Below, piece by piece: positions 62,943 to 64,000 of a stretch of DNA of 64,000 nt. The DNA is from Salinimonas lutimaris (GTDB lineage Bacteria > Pseudomonadota > Gammaproteobacteria > Enterobacterales > Alteromonadaceae), in assembly GCF_005222225.1 (NCBI RefSeq), contig NZ_CP036536.1:3806001-3870000 (forward strand), given 5' to 3'. A program made the position numbers and the translations under genes. The notes beneath the pieces were generated by a model. It had not been told where the DNA came from. It made no database searches and saw only the letters and a list, made by a program, of their open reading frames with translations. The stretch's first letter is position 1; each line of letters starts with the position of its first letter.

Positions 62943-64000
62943 TCAAATCGCCTGGCGGGTGTTCCCGGCCGGTGTTTCCAGCATGATGGTTCTGGCGACA
63001 GATAAATGTTCTGGCAGGCAATGCGTGGCAATAATTACCCGGCGGGTGGTCGCATAGGCATTGATAAGCGCAACCACGGCATTCACCGAGAAGCGATCCA
63101 GCCCTTCAAAAGGCTCATCCAGTAACACTGTCTGCGGCCGATGTAACAGGGCCCGGCCCAGCGCAATGCGCTTGCGCTCTCCTCCCGACAGCTCGCGTCC
63201 GCCTGCACCGAGCCATTCGTGCATGGTCAGGTAGCCCAGCCCCAGGCGGTGCAACAGCTCACTGATCTTAGCTTGATCTGTCGTCCTCCCTGCCGGGTTC
63301 AGGTTTTCCTGTAGCGTGGCCTGTAGCAGGCGGGCCTGCTGGTCAACATAATACCAGCCGGATAACAGCCCGGCTGGCAGCAGGCAACCCTCTGCTGTTT
63401 TGCTGCCCTGCCAGGACAGTTCACCGGCCAGCGCCTGTAACAAACTGGACTTACCGGCTCCGGAGGGCCCGGAGATGATCACGACGCCGGTAGCCGGCAA
63501 CGTATCGGTCACCGGGGGGCACAGCCGCCCTTTGGCACTAAAACGGGTAAGCGTCACTGCCACAGGCTGAGTGCCTATCCCCGTTACCACAGGAACCGGC
63601 TCCACCTGTAAAGATTGCAGCGCGTGTCTGGCCTGAGAAAAGCGGGTCTGAAAAGTGGCCGCCGGGGAGGTTTTTCCCAGCCAGTCGGGCACCGCCAGCA
63701 ACACCATCGGCACACAAATCGCCAGTGGGTTGGCCAGCACCGAGGTGTCAGCAAATCCAATCACCAGCGCCACCAGTACCAGCGCCAGCCCCTGCAGTAA
63801 CCAGGTGCCCTGGCTTGCCAGAGTATGTAACCGGTCCTGTAACTGCCAGACGGGCTGCCTCGAGACCTGCTGATGCTGCGCGGATGTATACAGGTGCCAC
63901 AGTGAGGCACTGCGAAAATAGCCGGTGCTGGCCGCCAGCCAGTCCTGCTCGGCGGTCACAAGACGGGCCGATAACACCAGGCTGCGCCAGACAAGATAGA
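62943..64000 (-). CDS. cydC: Thiol reductant ABC exporter subunit CydC (5' partial)
   Basis: The C-terminal 352 residues of an ABC exporter half; the frame is open to the window edge, and the GTG at 63977 is internal. Visible are two membrane segments (about GTWLLQGLALVLVALVIGF and LANPLAICVPMVLLAV) and the ATPase with Walker A SGPSGAGKSS, signature LSGGERKRIALGRALL, Walker B TVLLDEPFEGLD and the His-loop ATHCLPE. CydCD exports cysteine and glutathione to the periplasm for cytochrome bd assembly. cydD should lie just beyond the window. Confidence 0.85.
   Translation of the reverse strand, partial: YLVWRSLVLSARLVTAEQDWLAASTGYFRSASLWHLYTSAQHQQVSRQPVWQLQDRLHTLASQGTWLLQGLALVLVALVIGFADTSVLANPLAICVPMVLLAVPDWLGKTSPAATFQTRFSQARHALQSLQVEPVPVVTGIGTQPVAVTLTRFSAKGRLCPPVTDTLPATGVVIISGPSGAGKSSLLQALAGELSWQGSKTAEGCLLPAGLLSGWYYVDQQARLLQATLQENLNPAGRTTDQAKISELLHRLGLGYLTMHEWLGAGGRELSGGERKRIALGRALLHRPQTVLLDEPFEGLDRFSVNAVVALINAYATTRRVIIATHCLPEHLSVARTIMLETPAGNTRQAI

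Overview
The window looks like the chromosome of a marine gammaproteobacterium of the Alteromonadales, probably Alteromonadaceae (Alteromonas/Salinimonas/Aestuariibacter type). This is inferred from the proteins (long-form PyrB, DUF2982, DUF808, class I PHA synthase with tandem phasins, YebG with UmuDC, a PEP-CTERM protein) and not from a marker-gene comparison. I saw no tRNA, rRNA, CRISPR array, transposase or prophage. Both edges cut a gene: a BarA-like hybrid kinase on the left and cydC on the right.

Layout. 1-12.8 kb: hybrid kinase, DUF2982 protein, pyrB-hemL, class III cyclase, an unusual DyP-type peroxidase behind a gamma-glutamyltransferase, a lone glycosyltransferase, and glnK-amtB with an NtrC site and a sigma-54-like promoter. 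13-17.6 kb: a TonB-like proline-rich protein, DUF808, a 35-residue membrane protein gene with its own promoter and terminator, and PBP1b. 17.7-25.7 kb: a polyhydroxyalkanoate (PHA) locus with DUF6489-phaC, phaR, two phasins, phaZ and phaB, interrupted by a DUF4168 gene and a lytic transglycosylase; phaA is absent. Three CTGC-N3-GCAG operators surround the phasin promoter. 25.8-39.8 kb: hrpB, thpR, purU, ygjV, an M3 peptidase, a FliA-type chemoreceptor, a beta-propeller lipoprotein, a CPA1 antiporter and waaA. 39.9-45.2 kb: the complete S10 ribosomal operon with promoter, attenuator leader and terminator, but without the usual str and spc neighbours. 45.5-64 kb: an orphan GAF-containing GspE/PilB ATPase, a PEP-CTERM protein, a K+/H+ antiporter, a CBM9 protein, a membrane-anchored AraC regulator facing an orphan coiled-coil gene, an SOS locus (umuDC-HAD and yebG around one LexA box), a FtsX-type ABC exporter with a His-rich loop, three sensory genes (two chemoreceptors and a kinase), and cydC.

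Main hunt result. Four intergenic regions each carry a near-consensus sigma-54 element (TGGCAC, with GG-N10-GC spacing). They precede a glycosyltransferase (10094), the 35-residue membrane protein (15104), the PEP-CTERM protein (47956) and the orphan coiled-coil protein (52145). PEP-CTERM genes in other bacteria are controlled by RpoN with the PrsK/PrsR two-component system. I therefore infer a scattered sigma-54 cell-surface/exopolysaccharide regulon that includes two undescribed proteins. Other items worth checking are a DyP peroxidase with both distal catalytic residues replaced, the transmembrane AraC regulator with an 18-bp palindrome upstream, and the isolated S10 operon.
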